Part shown: positions 16,826 to 26,785 of the stretch, in pieces
Layout: the number at the start of each line of letters is the position of its first letter
How positions within the stretch are numbered: the stretch's first letter is position 1
NCBI GenBank assembly: GCA_963556065.3
Contig: CAUVYH020000004.1
Span: forward strand, 1 to 64,000
DNA length: 64,000 bases
Direction of reading: 5' to 3'
Source of the DNA: JBAXTE01 sp963556065
GTDB lineage: Bacteria > Bacteroidota > Bacteroidia > Bacteroidales > WCHB1-69
Translations under genes and position numbers: made by a program
The notes under the pieces: model-generated
Told to the model about the DNA's origin: nothing
Databases searched by the model: none
Seen by the model: the letters and a program-made list of their open reading frames with translations, nothing else

Positions 16826-17437
16826 ATGAAAAAACGTATTTGGAAACCCGGCACCCTGATATATCCATTGCCTGCGATAATGGTGAGTTGCGGGGACATC
16901 AAGGGCGAAATGAACATCCTTACCGTTTCGTGGACCGGCACAATTTGCACCAATCCGCCCATGTGCTACATCTCTGTTCGCCCCGAACGCCACTCGTACA
17001 ATATGATTAAGAAACACGGGGAATTTGTAATTAACCTTACCACCGAACAACTGGCTCAGGTCACTGATTTCTGCGGTGTAAAATCGGGAAAAGACATCAA
17101 CAAGTTTGAAACATGCAATCTCACTCCCGTTGCCGCATCGCAGGTAAAAGCACCGCTGATCGGCGAATCGCCCCTCAATATCGAGTGTAAGGTAACGGAA
17201 ATCAAACCGCTGGGGAGCCACGATATGTTTATTGCCGAAGTGGTGGCGATACATGCCAACGAAAACCTGTTTAATCCCGAAACCGATGCCTTCGACCTAA
17301 ATGCTGCACAAATACTGGCCTATTCGCATGGTCATTATTTTGGTCTGGGAAAGAAAATCGGTCGGTTCGGCTACTCTGTGATGAAAGAGAAAACGAAAAA
17401 GAAAATTAGAAATACAGAAGGAAGAAATAAGAAGTAA
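16826..17437 (+). CDS. Flavin reductase family protein (FMN-binding split barrel)
   Basis: A 203-residue member of the flavin reductase-like group. It has PLPAIMVSCGDIKGEMNI, TVSWTGTICTNPPMCYISVRPERHSYNMI with the FMN-phosphate contact residues (R-x-S-Y), GEFVINLTTEQLA, DFCGVKSGKDINKFE and the late SHDMFIAEVVAIH. Related proteins bind FMN and reduce flavin or act as small redox proteins in anaerobes, where they are sometimes called flavoredoxin. The C terminus is a basic Lys-rich tail. It is a single gene with its own promoter. The physiological partner is unknown. Confidence 0.85.
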   Translation: MKKRIWKPGTLIYPLPAIMVSCGDIKGEMNILTVSWTGTICTNPPMCYISVRPERHSYNMIKKHGEFVINLTTEQLAQVTDFCGVKSGKDINKFETCNLTPVAASQVKAPLIGESPLNIECKVTEIKPLGSHDMFIAEVVAIHANENLFNPETDAFDLNAAQILAYSHGHYFGLGKKIGRFGYSVMKEKTKKKIRNTEGRNKK

Positions 17438-17978
17438 GAGTTCTAAGTCCCGAAAAATAAAAAATCTTCGATTTTCGTAGTTTTGCGGGATTATGAGTTA
17501 ATAGTTAAGGAGAACGTAGTCTGAGCGGAGCCGAAGACTAAGTATAGAAGAGAAAAAAGCAAGAAGGTTTTTCGGAAAAAGTAAATACAAAATTGAAAAG
17601 TATAAACTAAATAATATCTTAATGATTCAGTTCGACAGGCTCACTGCAACGCTTAATGCCTTAATGGTTAAACTTGAAATGGAAATACAGAAATATGAGT
17701 TATGAGTTATAAATTATAAATTAAGGAGAATGCAGTCTGAGCGTAGTCGAAGACTGAGAAGAAGAAAGTAAGAGTTTTGAAGTAAGAAGTCTGAGTTACA
17801 CATTGGTGAGATAAACTATAACCGAAGACGAAAAGGTAAAGGGTGAAAGGTCTAAAGAGTTATCTGTGAAATGAAATAAAAAATCGAAATCCGTGTTAAG
17901 GAAACGTAATCAAGAAATACTGAATTAAAAACCAAATAAAAAGCAAAGCTAAGAGCCAATAGCTAAACATCAAAATAA
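17438..17978. other. Noncoding region with dispersed repeats, 541 bp
   Basis: No supported ORF. It begins with a terminator-like hairpin (TCCCG at 17448-17452, CGGGA at 17486-17490) after the flavin reductase gene. It then holds two copies of a hairpin repeat (17507-17542 and 17723-17758; core AGTCTGAGCG...CGAAGACT), each preceded by a similar GAGTTA-rich stretch. Between them is a CAGTTCGACAGGCTCACTG element (17628-17646). Both kinds are typical dispersed intergenic repeats of Bacteroidetes. Confidence 0.6.
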
Positions 17979-19149
17979 ATGAGACATAATATTCTCTGTA
18001 TTTCAAGTTGGTATCCAACACGACTTAAACCCACTTTGGGCAATTTCGTGTTCAAGCATCTCGAATGTGCCTGTATCAACAATAATGTCAGAGTATTGCA
18101 TGTTTGCATCGATCCTCAGATTAAATCAGGAGTTGAACGGATAATCACTGAAAAACCCTTTCATTCTATTGTAATATATATTCCACAAAACAATATCCCA
18201 ATCTTTGGAAAGGCAATCAACTACCTCAAGGTCATCCGATTATATCTGTCGGAATACAAAAAGATGGTCAACGAAGGATTTACCCCCGATCTGGTTCATG
18301 CCAATGTCGTTTATCCGATTGGAATGATTGCTTGGCTATATAAACGAAAATTCGGGGTCAATTACGTCATCAGTGAGCACTGGACCGGCTATCACGACTA
18401 TGCCCATCTGAAGATATCGGCCTTAAAACGTTGTTTGATCCGGTTTTCGGCTAACCGAGCCGAATGCATCTTGCCTGTTTCCGAAGATTTACAAAAAGCA
18501 ATGCAGAATTTCGGTGTCAAAAACAGGTTCGAAATCGTCGGAAATGTGGTAGATACTGAACTTTTTCGTTCCTTTTGCCAATCACAACACCTCTTCCGAA
18601 ATAAACATCATCCACATTTCACACCTCAACAATGACCAAAAAAACATTTCACTGCTATTAAAAACATTTGCAACAGTAGTTCAAAATCACACCCAATGCA
18701 AGCTCCATATTATCCATGATGGCGATTTAAATGCATACAGTCCCGAAATCAAAAAATTAGGAATTGCAAATAAAATTATTAGCTATGGAACACTCGACAC
18801 CACCGAAGTTGCTCATGTATTGCAAAAAGCTGATTTCTTTGTATTGTCGAGTAATTATGAAAATCTGCCTTGTGTTCTTATAGAATCACTATCGTGCGGG
18901 GTACCCATAGTTTCAACCGATGTCGGTGGAATTTCGGAGATCGTCAACGAAACCAACGGCATATTAGTAAAACCTAACCAACCGAACGAGCTGCTCAAAG
19001 CTATTGATAAAATGATCACAAAATACCATACGTACAATAAAGAACAAATGCATCAGTCTGTAGTAAAAAAATTCAGCTATCAGGCTATCGGAAGGCAATT
19101 CATACTCCTGTATAACAAGTGCATCAACGAATCCCCAAGCAAGCAATGA
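17979..19149 (+). CDS. Glycosyltransferase family 4 (GT-B), frameshifted
   Basis: First gene of the polysaccharide cluster. The N-terminal part has ISSWYPTRLKPTLGNFVFKHLE and PDLVHANVVYPIG, the usual GT4 acceptor domain, and ISEHWTGYH. The C-terminal part has IIHDGDLN, KADFFVLSSNYENLPCVLIESLSCGVPIVSTDVGGISEIV, with the E-x7-E nucleotide-sugar motif. The two frames join near 18562-18570 (one extra base in CTTTTTCGTTCC), giving FVPFANHNTSSEINIIHISHL and a protein of about 390 residues. The downstream flippase gene overlaps the stop by ATGA. Retaining hexose or rhamnose transfer onto a lipid-linked glycan is the likely role. Confidence 0.85.
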
Positions 19150-20435
19150 TTAAAAAAATATTCAGTACGTTTACCGTTCGGTTTGGCTCGGCAATTCTCA
19201 ATTTCCTAATAGCCGTTATTGTTTCCCAATACTTAGGAGCATCGGGAAAAGGTGAGCAAGGAATTCTTGTCGCCACCATCGCCATAATCATGCTTTTCGA
19301 TAATTTGATAGGTGGTGCCACTGTAGTTTACCTCACGCCACGACTTAAAATAAAAAGCATCATATTGGTCTCCTATTTTTGGGCACTATTCGTCTCCCTT
19401 ATCACTTTCGGATTACTATGGCTAACTCATTTAGTAGAACCTAAATATCAACTTTGGATCGCGGTACTAAGCGGATTATGCTCATTTACATCGGTAAATA
19501 CATCCATCCTCATAGGAAAAGAGAAAATAAACCGAAGTAACATTCTGGTATTTCTAATTCCGCTAATTACCGTTATAAGTGTATTGATCCTATTTAATAT
19601 TAAACATTCGGCATCAATAGATTCCTATCTGGTATCAATGCTTATTTCGTACATCGTTAATATTTCACTAAGCTTCTATTGGCTGATTCCATGGCTGAGC
19701 AAAGAAACGGCTTTTAGATTCAATGAGTTTTTTCCTACACTAAAAACAATGCTTCATTATGGTTATCAAAACCAAATGGCACATGTATTTCAACTTATCA
19801 GCAACCGAATAAGTTTTTTTGTTTTAGAATATTACTGGAGTAAATCACAGGTGGGTATCTATTCCAATGGGGTATCAATTATTGAATCTGTATGGATGAT
19901 TTCAAGTAGTATCACGTTGCTCCAATATTCGAGAATAGTGAATTCATCGAATAAAAAGTATGCGATTCAGCTCACCGAATTACTTACAAAATACGGGTTG
20001 CTAGTAGCCTTTATCGCATTAATTCCTATAGTATTGCTCCCTTCCTCGGTTTATGGCACTATCTTCGGTTCCGATTTTAGTGAACTGAATCGGTTAATAT
20101 GGGTGTTAGCTCCCGGAATCTGGGTATTTAATTACACGTTGATTCTCGGACATTACTTTTCTGGTACAGGCAAATACTATATCAACGCAATAGCTTCAGG
20201 TGTCGGATTTTTAGTTACAATACCGGCCGTGTTTATTCTGATCCCAAAATTCCAGATATACGGAGCTGCAATATCGGCAACAATTTCCTATTTTTGCAGT
20301 TCCTTAGTCGTGATTTACTATTTTAAGAAGTCGGGAGGAAAATTTGTTTTATTCCCTGATAAACGAGAATTAGTGAATTTTTTTGTTCATACCAAAGCAA
20401 TAGTAAATAATAAAATCAAATCAAAATTGAGTTAA
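19146..20435 (+). CDS. Oligosaccharide flippase (Wzx-like, MOP superfamily)
   Basis: A membrane protein of about 429 residues with about 12 hydrophobic segments, starting MIKKIFSTFTVRFGSAILNFL. It has the MOP-flippase opening motif VSQYLGASGKGEQGIL (residue about 24), followed by a G-G-A-x-V-Y-L-T turn. It flips lipid-linked repeat units across the inner membrane. The start is the ATG at 19146, which overlaps the upstream glycosyltransferase stop codon (ATGA), indicating translational coupling. A second, different flippase is at 23164-24414. Confidence 0.88.
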   Translation: MIKKIFSTFTVRFGSAILNFLIAVIVSQYLGASGKGEQGILVATIAIIMLFDNLIGGATVVYLTPRLKIKSIILVSYFWALFVSLITFGLLWLTHLVEPKYQLWIAVLSGLCSFTSVNTSILIGKEKINRSNILVFLIPLITVISVLILFNIKHSASIDSYLVSMLISYIVNISLSFYWLIPWLSKETAFRFNEFFPTLKTMLHYGYQNQMAHVFQLISNRISFFVLEYYWSKSQVGIYSNGVSIIESVWMISSSITLLQYSRIVNSSNKKYAIQLTELLTKYGLLVAFIALIPIVLLPSSVYGTIFGSDFSELNRLIWVLAPGIWVFNYTLILGHYFSGTGKYYINAIASGVGFLVTIPAVFILIPKFQIYGAAISATISYFCSSLVVIYYFKKSGGKFVLFPDKRELVNFFVHTKAIVNNKIKSKLS

Positions 20436-20450
20436 AACATCAACATACCA

Positions 20451-21254
20451 ATGAATAAACTATCAAAAGCACTATACGCATTTATTCAAATAGTCAGAAA
20501 ACCATACTTGTTAAACCATATTCTTAATGATGAACAAGTAAAAAAAGAGGAATTTCGGACTACTTTTCCCCAACCCCTTCGGCAAATTCCATTAACTCGG
20601 TTTATCCATCCGGATGAAAATGTAACAGTTGAGCCTTATGCTTTTCTTGGGGGTTCTTGCCTGGCAACAGATATGGCTTTATTGCAGCAACTTTGCAAAA
20701 TGAACAAAGTGGAAGATTATTTGGAAATTGGAACGTGGCGAGGCGAAAGTGTGGCAAACGTAGCTCCTTACGTTAAAAATTGCTTCACACTGAATCTTCC
20801 TGACGAAATGATGAAATCTATGGGTCTCGATCCCGATTACATTAACATGCACCGCTATTTTTCGAATGGAATTTCAAACATCACACATCTTTTTGGACAT
20901 TCCCAATCCTTTGATTTTGGCAAACTCAACAAAAAATTCGATCTCATTTTTATCGATGGAGACCACCATACAGAGGCTGTAAGAAAAGATACAATAACTG
21001 CATTAGCATTAATGAAAAACGAGAACTCTATATTAGTCTGGCACGATGCTTCCATCGACCCGGAAACGCCACGATTCGAAGTGCTTCTGGGAATTTATAG
21101 TGCAATACCTAAAGCAAATCATAAACATATATACATGGTTTCCAACTCATTATGCGCTATTTATCACCCATTTGAAATCGAAAACGTAATTCCAAGGGCA
21201 AATCAAACGCCTCCTCATTATTTTTCATTAGATATTTCGGTAAAACAGAAATAG
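20451..21254 (+). CDS. Class I SAM-dependent methyltransferase
   Basis: A 267-residue methyltransferase of the Methyltransferase_24 type. Motif I is DYLEIGTWRGESV and the post-II segment is FDLIFIDGDHHTEAVRKD, with the D-x-D/H typical of this group. Motif III is SILVWHDAS. It follows the flippase by 15 bp and is likely in the same transcript. In polysaccharide clusters such enzymes methylate sugar hydroxyls or act on glycan ends, but the substrate cannot be told from the sequence. Its end is followed by about 240 bp of AT-rich DNA before tRNA-His. Confidence 0.85.
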   Translation: MNKLSKALYAFIQIVRKPYLLNHILNDEQVKKEEFRTTFPQPLRQIPLTRFIHPDENVTVEPYAFLGGSCLATDMALLQQLCKMNKVEDYLEIGTWRGESVANVAPYVKNCFTLNLPDEMMKSMGLDPDYINMHRYFSNGISNITHLFGHSQSFDFGKLNKKFDLIFIDGDHHTEAVRKDTITALALMKNENSILVWHDASIDPETPRFEVLLGIYSAIPKANHKHIYMVSNSLCAIYHPFEIENVIPRANQTPPHYFSLDISVKQK

Positions 21255-21450
21255 CAAGATATGAAATTGTTTTGATCTTTGCTACGGCACAAACCGACGA
21301 ACACACATTAACAATCCAATAAATTGCAGTGTGTTGATTTTCAATAATTTAAAAAATACACCGCAGCAACCATATTTGAGAATTAATTCCAACTAAACCG
21401 AGTAATTCACTTTTTGCAAAACTTCCATTGGACAATTTGAAGTAAATTTA

Positions 21451-21482
21451 TTTGCACAATAAAAATTAAATTCTTAATTTTG
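21451..21482 (+). promoter_or_regulatory. Promoter of tRNA-His
   Basis: TTTG (21451-21454), a 20-bp spacer and TAATTTTG (21475-21482) form a good match to the Bacteroidetes promoter, about 15 bp before the tRNA. Confidence 0.6.
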
Positions 21483-21497
21483 TATTCGAATTTACAT

Positions 21498-21572
21498 GGT
21501 GGTCGTAGTTCAGCTGGTTAGAGCATCAGATTGTGGTTCTGAATGTCGTGGGTTCGAATCCCATCGACCACC
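21498..21572 (+). tRNA. tRNA-His (GTG)
   Basis: A complete cloverleaf. The acceptor is GTGGTCG/CGACCAC, with the extra G-1 (21498) opposite the discriminator C (21572), which identifies tRNA-His. The anticodon stem is TCAGA/TCTGA with loop TTGTGGT and anticodon GTG at 21533-21535. The T arm has GGTTCGAAT. CCA is not encoded (CAA follows). Confidence 0.97.
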
Positions 21573-21573
21573 C

Positions 21574-21600
21574 AAAAGCTTCGAGAAATCGGAGCTTTTT
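21574..21600 (+). terminator. Terminator after tRNA-His
   Basis: AAAAGCTTC and GGAGCTTTTT form a stem around GAGAAATC, followed by a T tract. Confidence 0.75.
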
Positions 21601-21670
21601 ATTTACAACCAGTTTTATATCGCGATTTACTATGCTTTTTAAAAGATTAAGATTTTTTAAAACCATATTG

Positions 21671-21702
21671 TTGACTGCAAATGGATTTTTAAGGTACCTT
21701 TG
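21671..21702 (+). promoter_or_regulatory. Promoter of the phosphodiester glycosidase gene
   Basis: TTG (21671-21673), a 21-bp spacer and TACCTTTG (21695-21702), about 70 bp before the ATG at 21775. This argues against an upstream TTG start at 21700. Confidence 0.5.
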
Positions 21703-21774
21703 CTTTATAATACTATAAGCAAGAGTAAGCACAATTGCTGTTATGTAAAAACCTTAGAATCTAAAAGCCAGCTT

Positions 21775-22704
21775 ATGCCCGTTCAAAAAAAACATTTATT
21801 TCAGTGCGTTTTTGCTACACTCATTTTATTCATGACTATTCCATCGGCAACTTCGGCACAAAGTAAACAGAAAAACAAAAGACATAAATCCACACACATT
21901 AAGAGCAAACATGTTGAGGACATGTCCCATAAAACAAAGCTCATTCAATGGAACACCCTTGAGCAAGGTCTATACTTCACTCAACTTCAAGCTCCCCGAA
22001 AAACAAAAATCGGAAATTACAAAGTAGATGTTCTAAAAGTAGATCCAAAGATGTTCGATTTCGAGCTCAACAGCTATATTTTACACGATACTATTGAGCT
22101 TACAGCTCCTGAATGGGGGAAAAGAAACAATTACCTAGCTGTAATTAACGCCGGAATGTACACTTACAGCCATCCATTAAAACCTGTTGGATTTATGAAA
22201 TCCAAAGGACAATTAGTAAATCCCCAAATTAAAAACAATTACAAAGCCGCATTTGTATTCGGCAACAAAAATGCGAACAATAGCCCTGCGATGATTGCCG
22301 ACCTGGAGTCTTACAACGGATCAAGCTTATATAGCGAATACACCTCAGCACTACAATCCATTCGGATGATTGACGGCAACGGCCAACCCGTGATGTGGAA
22401 ATCAAGATCATATATGCGTTGCAGTATGGGAATCATTGGGCAGGATAAAGATGGATTCATCTATCTCATTTTCATGCGATCGCCCCTGAAACCGAATGAA
22501 ATGTCCGTCTTTTTAAGCAAGCAACCCCTAAACCTGATTGGATTAATGTATTTGGAAGGTGGTCCCGAAACCTCTTATGTAATCAATCATCCGAAGCTGA
22601 AAATAGAAGAAATGGGATGTTACGTATCCCGTTCTTGGCAACGCGACAACTGCTCGGAGTTCCGAAAAATTCCACAAGTAATTGGGGTGAAGAGGAAAAT
22701 TTAA
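21775..22704 (+). CDS. Secreted phosphodiester glycosidase family protein (NAGPA/DUF2233)
   Basis: About 309 residues from the ATG at 21775. The signal peptide has a hydrophobic CVFATLILFMTI and a cleavage-like ATSAQS. The mature protein has the NAGPA fold features: VDVLKVDPKMFDFEL, YLAVINAGMYTYSHPLKPVGFMKSKGQ, RCSMGIIGQDKDGFIYLIF and LIGLMYLEGGPETSYV. In the human uncovering enzyme and bacterial relatives this domain cleaves GlcNAc-1-phosphodiester links. Here it could act on glycan or glycolipid phosphodiesters in the periplasm. It lies inside the polysaccharide cluster but has its own promoter. Confidence 0.85.
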   Translation: MPVQKKHLFQCVFATLILFMTIPSATSAQSKQKNKRHKSTHIKSKHVEDMSHKTKLIQWNTLEQGLYFTQLQAPRKTKIGNYKVDVLKVDPKMFDFELNSYILHDTIELTAPEWGKRNNYLAVINAGMYTYSHPLKPVGFMKSKGQLVNPQIKNNYKAAFVFGNKNANNSPAMIADLESYNGSSLYSEYTSALQSIRMIDGNGQPVMWKSRSYMRCSMGIIGQDKDGFIYLIFMRSPLKPNEMSVFLSKQPLNLIGLMYLEGGPETSYVINHPKLKIEEMGCYVSRSWQRDNCSEFRKIPQVIGVKRKI

Positions 22705-23163
22705 GTCCAAACCAGTACTCTCTGCATACTTAATCGGCAGAAATCTCAATTCTTACGACCTATTTCCGTTGCAAAACACCAAACGCTTCGTTAACATATA
22801 CTCATTTACAAAAGCAAGCTCCGTTTTAATTATTATACAAAGAAACCTTAATTTGGGGCTTTTTACAATAATCTCAAATTATAGTGAGGATATACTATTG
22901 AACAAAACAGGCTGGACTTATAACCACAATTAGCATAACAGCCCTTTGCTTTTTGTTAATACTTGAATATAAACTTTAGGCGTAAATTAAAGCCCCTTAT
23001 AACCTTTTAAAATCCACCGACTAAAGGGAATCGAAAATACAATAAATTTTTTAACCTAAAAATTTATCCGTAAATTTGCAATGTAAAAACTGATTTAAGT
23101 GATTATTTTAATTAAAAAAACCGAGAAATAATAATAGCTGTAATTTTCAAACACAAACAATCC
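22705..23163. other. Intergenic region, 459 bp
   Basis: AT-rich, with no supported ORF on either strand. A TAAATTTG -7 box at 23071-23078 lies about 85 bp before the second flippase gene and probably starts transcription of the second half of the polysaccharide cluster. No repeats or RNA fold were recognised. Confidence 0.45.
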
Positions 23164-24414
23164 TTGAGCATATCAAAACGAATTAATCGGTCGGAGTTTT
23201 TCAAAAATGTATTAACATTAGCCACCGGTAATGTTGTAGGGCAAGCAATTGGGCTATTAATGACGCTTGTTTTAGCAAGGATATACACTTCTGAAGATTT
23301 CGGCTCATTTGGTTTGGTTATGGCCATTTCTTCCGGAATCGCCATTGTTATTTCATTTCGATACGAATTAGCGATAATGCGACCAAAAGAAGATGCGGAT
23401 GCTTATAAAGTCCTTATTTTAGCTCTTTTCATTTGCACCGTCATTTCGCTAGTTTCCTTAATTGTTATTAGCTTTATTGTAATTATAAACTCAAATATCC
23501 CCAAGTGGTATCTGCTGGTTCCATTTATGTCGTTAGCTATCGGAATTTTTCAGATATTCAACAATTGGGCTAACCGACAAAAGAAGTATAAGCGAATTGC
23601 AACCAGCAGGATTATTGCTTCTTCGGTCAACTCTACAACAGCTGTAGGCTTTGGCCTTTTGAATTTTGGAGGATTTGGATTGTTTTTAGGAAATTTTGTA
23701 GGCCAAGTCATTTCAAGTTTAAACCTAATAAGCATTTCTAATTTAATCAAAAATATTAAAACAATTAAGCGGTCGGAATTATATTTTTGGGCAAAACAAT
23801 ATAAAGACATGCCGCAAACAAATCTGTTCCAAGCGATTGTCGATTTATATTTAACCAATGGTTTAATATATATGATTCCCATATTTTTCAGCAACAGCAT
23901 CCTCGGATTTTACGCTTTCAGTATGAGAATACTTCAAGCTCCTGTTTCATTTATCGGATCTGCAATTGCACAAGTATTTTATCAAAAAGCTACAGCATCA
24001 TTTCATGCGAAAGAGAACCTACAGCCCATTGTAAAACAAACCATTATAAAATCAAGTTTAATTGCACTCCCCCTTCCAATCATTCTCATGTTTTTCGGTC
24101 CCGACCTGTTTGCTTTTGTATTTAGTAAAAGTTGGCGAATTGCAGGAGTGTATTCTCAAATATTGGCACCATGGATTTACTTTGATTTTATCCGCATGAC
24201 CGTTTCACAACTTCCCATAATCTTATACAAGCAAAAACATTTGCTCATCTCCTCAATAATCGGAGGAATAGCATTAACAGCCTCTATTTTAGTGGCCGGC
24301 ATTGTATATAATGACATTTTGATCGGTCTTTACTGCTCCTCTGCATTCCTTTCGATAATCGCCGTATATAACACATTTTGGATCTATAAAATTTCAGATA
24401 ATAAAAACCTATGA
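23164..24414 (+). CDS. Oligosaccharide flippase / polysaccharide biosynthesis protein
   Basis: A 416-residue multi-pass protein of the MOP/Wzx type. Its start FFKNVLTLATGNVVGQAIGLLMTLVLARIYTSEDFG is the classical opening of LPS biosynthesis flippases, and RYELAIMRPKEDADA is a conserved cytoplasmic loop. The start is TTG at 23164: the frame has a stop at 23113-23115 and no ATG between. It is distinct from the flippase at 19146-20435. The next gene overlaps by 4 bp (ATGA), so the two are coupled. Confidence 0.88.
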   Translation: MSISKRINRSEFFKNVLTLATGNVVGQAIGLLMTLVLARIYTSEDFGSFGLVMAISSGIAIVISFRYELAIMRPKEDADAYKVLILALFICTVISLVSLIVISFIVIINSNIPKWYLLVPFMSLAIGIFQIFNNWANRQKKYKRIATSRIIASSVNSTTAVGFGLLNFGGFGLFLGNFVGQVISSLNLISISNLIKNIKTIKRSELYFWAKQYKDMPQTNLFQAIVDLYLTNGLIYMIPIFFSNSILGFYAFSMRILQAPVSFIGSAIAQVFYQKATASFHAKENLQPIVKQTIIKSSLIALPLPIILMFFGPDLFAFVFSKSWRIAGVYSQILAPWIYFDFIRMTVSQLPIILYKQKHLLISSIIGGIALTASILVAGIVYNDILIGLYCSSAFLSIIAVYNTFWIYKISDNKNL

Positions 24415-25751
24415 AAATTCCTCCACACATTTACAGCAAAAAAAATATTGAAAATTACATTCTTTATTATTTCATTTTTTTATTAGCATTTATAAGCCTT
24501 CGGATTCTTTTGATATCAGGAAATAGTTTCTCGAACTTTGGGGAACTAATGTTCTCGGTGCTCCCCGAAGTATTTATCGGGTTCATCGGAACAATGGTTA
24601 TTATCAATGTTGTAAAAAATCCGATTAAACCCAAACTTACACTATACGACAAATTGATAATTGGTTATATCGGGACCAATATTGTATTGGGAATATTGTT
24701 ATCCATGCAATTTAATGTGATCATGTATGGGATTCGGCTTACGTATATTCCAATGATGCTCTATTTTATTGCCCGATTTGGAATCACTCAAGACAAATAC
24801 ACTTATGAACAAATTTTGGACAAATTAAACATTGTCTTCTTCATTGCTGCAATTATTGGATTATTTATCTATTTTTTCGCCATAAGCATCGATGATTTTA
24901 TGGTTCAGCGCTCAAATGGAGTCGTTGGATTTTATTTTATCCGGAGAATGAATTCAATTATATGGACTCCTGTTGTATGGGGATCTTTAATGGGAATCTC
25001 TTCGATCTATAATTTTTACAAATTGAATAATAAATTTTCAATTAAGCAGCTATTGATTTTTTTAGTCGTTTGGACATCTTTATTTTTAAGTGTTTCACGC
25101 GGTGCTTTTATCGCATTTTCAACATGCTTCATTATATCAGTTTTCATTCAGAAAAAATTAAAAACATTGCTAGTCACTTTATTAAGCATTTCGCTAGTAA
25201 TTACGTTATTAAGTATCCGCGACAACAACATAATCAATGCGTTCAATTACATCTCTTCATCCTCTGTATCAACGATTACAAAACTTTTTAACCTAAATTC
25301 AAATTCAAATTTGGATGAAGTAAAAAAAGACACTAACACACGGGTCAGCTATTGGAAGATGGCATTCAACGATTTTACAAACAAGCCTATGGGACATGGT
25401 TTAGGAAAAGCAGGCCACGTAGCTCGACGGTTTTTTAAAGAGGGAGACAAAAGTGCTTCTATATACTCCACTGATGGCTGGTACGTGAAGATTGCTTGTG
25501 AAACCGGGGTCTGGGGATTTTTGTCGTTCGTTGTTATCTCCTTGATTTATTTTATTCAAAGCATTAAATACCTTAAAAAAAACAAAGGAACAATCTACCT
25601 CTTTTTCTTCCTTACCTTTATTTTTGTAGGAGTGCAAAACATTGGAAGTAATGTACTCGATTTTTATATCTTTGCAAATCTGTATTGGATGATAATTGGA
25701 TTTTCACAAAATATGATAAACGACTTAAAAAATGACAAAACCAGATGTTAG
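24411..25751 (+). CDS. O-antigen polymerase/ligase-family membrane protein
   Basis: A 446-residue, about 12-TM protein of the Wzy/WaaL (Wzy_C) superfamily. The large periplasmic loop near the C terminus carries SYWKMAFNDFTNKPMGHGLGKAGHVA and the later YSTDGWYVKIACETGVWGFLSF, the pattern around the catalytic H/R residues of O-antigen ligases and polymerases. It overlaps the flippase stop (ATGA) and the next glycosyltransferase start by 20 bp, so the three genes form one tight operon. Whether it polymerises repeats or ligates glycan to lipid A cannot be told. Confidence 0.85.
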   Translation: MKIPPHIYSKKNIENYILYYFIFLLAFISLRILLISGNSFSNFGELMFSVLPEVFIGFIGTMVIINVVKNPIKPKLTLYDKLIIGYIGTNIVLGILLSMQFNVIMYGIRLTYIPMMLYFIARFGITQDKYTYEQILDKLNIVFFIAAIIGLFIYFFAISIDDFMVQRSNGVVGFYFIRRMNSIIWTPVVWGSLMGISSIYNFYKLNNKFSIKQLLIFLVVWTSLFLSVSRGAFIAFSTCFIISVFIQKKLKTLLVTLLSISLVITLLSIRDNNIINAFNYISSSSVSTITKLFNLNSNSNLDEVKKDTNTRVSYWKMAFNDFTNKPMGHGLGKAGHVARRFFKEGDKSASIYSTDGWYVKIACETGVWGFLSFVVISLIYFIQSIKYLKKNKGTIYLFFFLTFIFVGVQNIGSNVLDFYIFANLYWMIIGFSQNMINDLKNDKTRC

Positions 25752-26652
25752 TATTGTAATCGTTAATTACAATGTTAAAGAACTGATATTAAAATGCCTT
25801 CAATCTATTGAAAAATATACTTCCAAAAATGTAAAACTGGAAATTATTGTTGTTGACAATAGTTCAAGCGACGACAGTGTTTCAGCGATAAAAAAAACAT
25901 TTCCTGAAGTAATCGTAGTTGAGAACAATGTTAATATAGGGTTCCCAATCGCTAATAATCAAGCATTTAAAATTGCAACCGGAAAATATATTTTCATGCT
26001 CAATCCCGATACCGAATTACTTGATGATGCGATTAGCCAATTAATAAATTTTATGGAGGAAAACGAATCTGTTGCATTAGCTGCTCCAAGATTATTAAAC
26101 ACCGACGGTTCTCTACAACATTCTTTTTGGCGATTTCCAAAAATTAGATATGTAATTGCCGACAACTTTTATCTGAAAAAACTAATTAAAAGCAAATATT
26201 ACAAGGACAAAAACATTAATGAAACCTTAGATGTAGAATCAGTTTCCGGAGCTGCAATGTTTTTCCGGAAATCCTTATTTGATTCTATCGGATTTCTCGA
26301 TGAAACTCTTTTTTGGATAGAAGATATTGATTTTTGCTATAGAATAGTCAAAAGCAATATGAAAATCTTTTATGTCCCATCAATTAAAATTGTACACCAT
26401 ATTGGTCAAAGTGCAAAGAAAAACTATAACATTTCCATTTCCAATCAGATTTACAACAAAATTAAATTTTTCAATAAGCATCATTCAAAAACTGAAACAA
26501 TGATACTTAAACTTCATAATTTTAATTTAGTGATATTGAAAATCATAGCATTTGGAGTGTTATCGCCATTTAAAAAGATGTATTATTTGAAAGCAAAAGC
26601 ATATATTTATACCCTACGCCGTGTTTTTAATCCACCAATAGGAATTAAATAA
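25732..26652 (+). CDS. Glycosyltransferase family 2 (rhamnosyltransferase-like)
   Basis: A 306-residue inverting GT-A enzyme. It has VSIVIVNYNVKELILKCLQSI at the start, VVDNSSSDDS, NIGFPIANNQAF, the metal-binding MLNPDTELL (D-x-D variant), a VSGAAMFFRK turn and ETLFWIEDIDFCYR, the acceptor-base segment (E-D-x-D-F/D). The C-terminal part is hydrophobic and basic, suggesting membrane association. It overlaps the upstream polymerase gene by 20 bp. The sequence is of the type that transfers rhamnose or a related sugar in O-antigen assembly; the sugar is not certain. Confidence 0.9.
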   Translation: MTKPDVSIVIVNYNVKELILKCLQSIEKYTSKNVKLEIIVVDNSSSDDSVSAIKKTFPEVIVVENNVNIGFPIANNQAFKIATGKYIFMLNPDTELLDDAISQLINFMEENESVALAAPRLLNTDGSLQHSFWRFPKIRYVIADNFYLKKLIKSKYYKDKNINETLDVESVSGAAMFFRKSLFDSIGFLDETLFWIEDIDFCYRIVKSNMKIFYVPSIKIVHHIGQSAKKNYNISISNQIYNKIKFFNKHHSKTETMILKLHNFNLVILKIIAFGVLSPFKKMYYLKAKAYIYTLRRVFNPPIGIK

Positions 26653-26785
26653 AATTCTGTTATGGCTAACTATTCATTTTGGCAACTAAAAGCAATGAAA
26701 TTTATTATCTTTACACAACAAAAAATAAATAACTAAATGGTTGGCTTTTTGAAATTAAAATTGATAATTCGAAAATAATTATTGA

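Noticed and set aside
17507..17758. Two similar repeats looked at as a possible CRISPR array
   Set aside because: Only two copies about 216 bp apart, no regular spacers and no cas genes in the window.
21498..21600. tRNA-His as the attachment site of an integrated element
   Set aside because: No duplicate of the tRNA 3' end and no integrase gene in the window.
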